DNA of 33,637 nucleotides from Candidatus Bathyarchaeota archaeon (GTDB lineage Archaea > Thermoproteota > Bathyarchaeia > Bathyarchaeales > Bathycorpusculaceae), in the NCBI GenBank assembly GCA_029907545.1, contig JARYLR010000016.1, positions 1-33,637 of the forward strand. The letters are read 5' to 3'. The notes beneath the pieces are model-generated. The model made no database searches. It worked only from the letters and a program-made list of their open reading frames with translations, and had not been told where the DNA came from. Within the stretch, counting starts at the first letter, position 1. Each line of letters starts with the position of its first letter. Positions 31,951 through 33,637 of this stretch are shown in pieces. The position numbers and the translations under genes are program-made.

Positions 31951-33615
31951 ATGACTGAAAACGAAATCCTCCGGCAAAAAGAAAACTGGCAGAAAGAAAC
32001 TGTGACAAAAAGCTTCGACAAGCTCCCTGAAAAAGGCGAATTCCAAACAACCTCCACAATCAAAGTAGATAGACTCTACACCCCTGCAGATGTAAATGTC
32101 AACTACCTCAAAGACCTCGGCTTCCCAGGTGAATATCCCTTCACACGCGGTGTCTACCCAACCATGTACCGTGCACGACTCTGGACAATGCGCCAGTACG
32201 CAGGCTTCGGAACAGCCGAACAGACAAACAAGCGCTTCAAATACCTCCTAGAGCAGGGACAAACAGGCTTAAGCGTAGCATTTGACTTTCCAACACAGGT
32301 TGGCTTTGACTGCGATCATCCCATGGCTTCAGGCGAAGTCGGCAAAGTCGGCGTCAGCGCCAGCACCCTACGGGACATGGAGACACTTTTCAACGGCATC
32401 GCGCTTAGCAAGGTAACTACATCAATGACCATTAATGCTCCTGCAAACGTCCTACTTGCCATGTACATCGCTGTAGCCCAGAAACAAGGAGTCGAACCAG
32501 CCAAGCTCGGTGGAACCGTTCAAAACGACATTCTCAAAGAGTATGTCGCGAGAGGCATGTACATTTACCCGCCTAAACCCAGCATGCGCCTAGTAACAGA
32601 CATATTCGAGCACTGCGCGCAGAACATGCCTAGCTGGAATACAATAAGCATAAGCGGCTACCACATCCGCGAAGCAGGCGCAACCGCCGTCCAAGAAGTC
32701 GCCTTCACACTTGCAAACGCAATCGCCTACGTGCAAGCAGCAGTAGACAGAGGACTGGACCTAGACAGGTTTGCGGGCAGACTTTCCTTCTTCTTTGCTG
32801 CACACAACAATTTTCTAGAAGAAATCGCGAAATTCCGCGCAGCACGCAGGCTTTGGGCACGCATCATGCGGGAACGATTCAAAGCAAAAAACCCGAACTC
32901 GTGCATGCTGCGCTTTCACACGCAGACCTCAGGCGTATCGCTCACCGCACAACAGCCATACAACAACATCATCCGAGTAGCATTACAGGCGCTGTCAGCC
33001 GTTCTAGGCGGAACACAGTCTCTACACACCAACTCCTTCGACGAAGCCTACGCGTTGCCAAGCGAGCAAGCCGTAACCGTGGCACTGAGAACACAACAGT
33101 TAATCGCCTACGAAAGCCACGTAACCGACACCGTAGACCCGCTAGCAGGCTCGTATTATGTTGAGTACTTGACAAACGAGATTGAAGAAAAAGTCATAAA
33201 ATACGTAGAGCATATTGACAGCATGGGTGGCGCGGTTGCAGCAATCGAGAAAGGCTTTATTCAGCGGGAAATCACGGACAGCGCCTACCGCTTCCAAAAA
33301 GAAGCCGAAGCAAAAAAACAGGTAATCGTAGGCGTAAACGAGTTCCTAAGCGAAGAACACGCTCCAATAAAGCTTCTGCAAATCGACCCAGCCATCGAAA
33401 AGAAACTCGTGCAGCAGCTCAACCAGATTAAACAGCAAAGAAACAAAGACAAGGTCAAAGATGCCCTAAGCAGTCTGCGTAAGGCTGCTGGAAAAGAGAA
33501 CGTGAACCTGATGCCCTACGTGCTGGACGCGGTTAAGGAATACGCGACTCTAGGCGAAATCTGTGAAACAATGCGAGAAGTTTTCGGCGAGTACAAGCCG
33601 CTGTCACTGTTCTAG
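31951..33615 (+). CDS. mcmA1: Methylmalonyl-CoA mutase large (catalytic) subunit
   Basis: 554 residues, the length of a stand-alone catalytic subunit without the B12 domain. [31 protein letters not shown] is the acyl-CoA binding region; [19 protein letters not shown] and [20 protein letters not shown] follow, then [20 protein letters not shown] and [16 protein letters not shown]. It converts methylmalonyl-CoA and succinyl-CoA with adenosylcobalamin; the small subunit must be encoded elsewhere, perhaps beyond the right edge. It fits with the thiolase at the left edge in acyl-CoA metabolism, although they are far apart. Confidence 0.95.
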   Translation: MTENEILRQKENWQKETVTKSFDKLPEKGEFQTTSTIKVDRLYTPADVNVNYLKDLGFPGEYPFTRGVYPTMYRARLWTMRQYAGFGTAEQTNKRFKYLLEQGQTGLSVAFDFPTQVGFDCDHPMASGEVGKVGVSASTLRDMETLFNGIALSKVTTSMTINAPANVLLAMYIAVAQKQGVEPAKLGGTVQNDILKEYVARGMYIYPPKPSMRLVTDIFEHCAQNMPSWNTISISGYHIREAGATAVQEVAFTLANAIAYVQAAVDRGLDLDRFAGRLSFFFAAHNNFLEEIAKFRAARRLWARIMRERFKAKNPNSCMLRFHTQTSGVSLTAQQPYNNIIRVALQALSAVLGGTQSLHTNSFDEAYALPSEQAVTVALRTQQLIAYESHVTDTVDPLAGSYYVEYLTNEIEEKVIKYVEHIDSMGGAVAAIEKGFIQREITDSAYRFQKEAEAKKQVIVGVNEFLSEEHAPIKLLQIDPAIEKKLVQQLNQIKQQRNKDKVKDALSSLRKAAGKENVNLMPYVLDAVKEYATLGEICETMREVFGEYKPLSLF

Positions 33616-33637
33616 GCGATTATGAAAAGAGTGTCGC

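Noticed and set aside
33622-33637. ATG at 33622 as the start of a downstream gene
   Set aside because: Only five codons remain before the edge and no ribosome binding site is seen; it could be the next gene but cannot be supported.

Overview
The window is archaeal. Evidence includes ribosomal protein L14e, aIF-1A, Cbf5, a two-subunit GMP synthetase, PyrI/PyrB, a short-form adenylosuccinate synthetase, AT-rich TATA boxes about 25-30 nt before starts, frequent GTG/TTG starts, and two introns with the bulge-helix-bulge (BHB) geometry recognised by archaeal splicing endonuclease. Gene content (thiolase, stand-alone methylmalonyl-CoA mutase large subunit, many small ArsR-type regulators, a C-terminal 'VIPEFP' surface anchor) suggests a Bathyarchaeia-like or related TACK lineage; that placement is inference.

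Layout. 1-89: start of a thiolase running off the left edge. 226-1249: three overlapping small membrane ORFs, the last two perhaps one protein. 1297-2999: a saccharopine-dehydrogenase-like oxidoreductase and a small membrane/Cys protein. 3125-6920: pyrI and pyrB, divergent, then a large protein with a winged helix, an ATP-cone and an NrdD-like domain that lacks the glycyl-radical motif. 7007-9972: tRNA-Pro(CGG) followed by a 2.9-kb candidate integrated element, bounded by a 12-bp copy of the tRNA 3' end and symmetric inner inverted repeats, carrying a DUF4143-type AAA ATPase and a wHTH-HEPN pair. 10093-12374: a divergent ArsR / thioredoxin-like / permease locus, probably metalloid or metal efflux. 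12455-16484: HtrA-type protease, a broken surface-protein gene, purA, two tiny genes, a phosphodiesterase. 16744-20379: M20 peptidase, then L14e, cbf5, methyltransferase, DUF2798-like protein. 20482-20590: intron-bearing tRNA-Ser(GGA). 20911-22075: a decayed stretch with a nonsense-disrupted methyltransferase and a tRNA 3' fragment. 22076-25168: aIF-1A, a YkgJ-type protein, a TRAM protein, an ArsR-like regulator with a downstream gene that looks frameshifted. 25269-33615: HAD-lipid kinase fusion, guaAB/guaAA, cupin, wHTH, VOC protein, DUF885 peptidase, ferritin-like protein, methylmalonyl-CoA mutase.

The strongest unusual signal is in cbf5. What looks like a nonsense/frameshift break is a 19-nt BHB intron placed inside the codon for the catalytic aspartate; removing it restores the GTLDP motif and a 344-codon frame. 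The tRNA-Ser intron has the same two bulge trinucleotides (AGA and ACA). Other points of interest are the integrated element, the radical-dead NrdD-like protein fused to a DNA-binding domain, and several genes interrupted by what looks like one missing base, mostly in homopolymers, which may be assembly errors or real decay.
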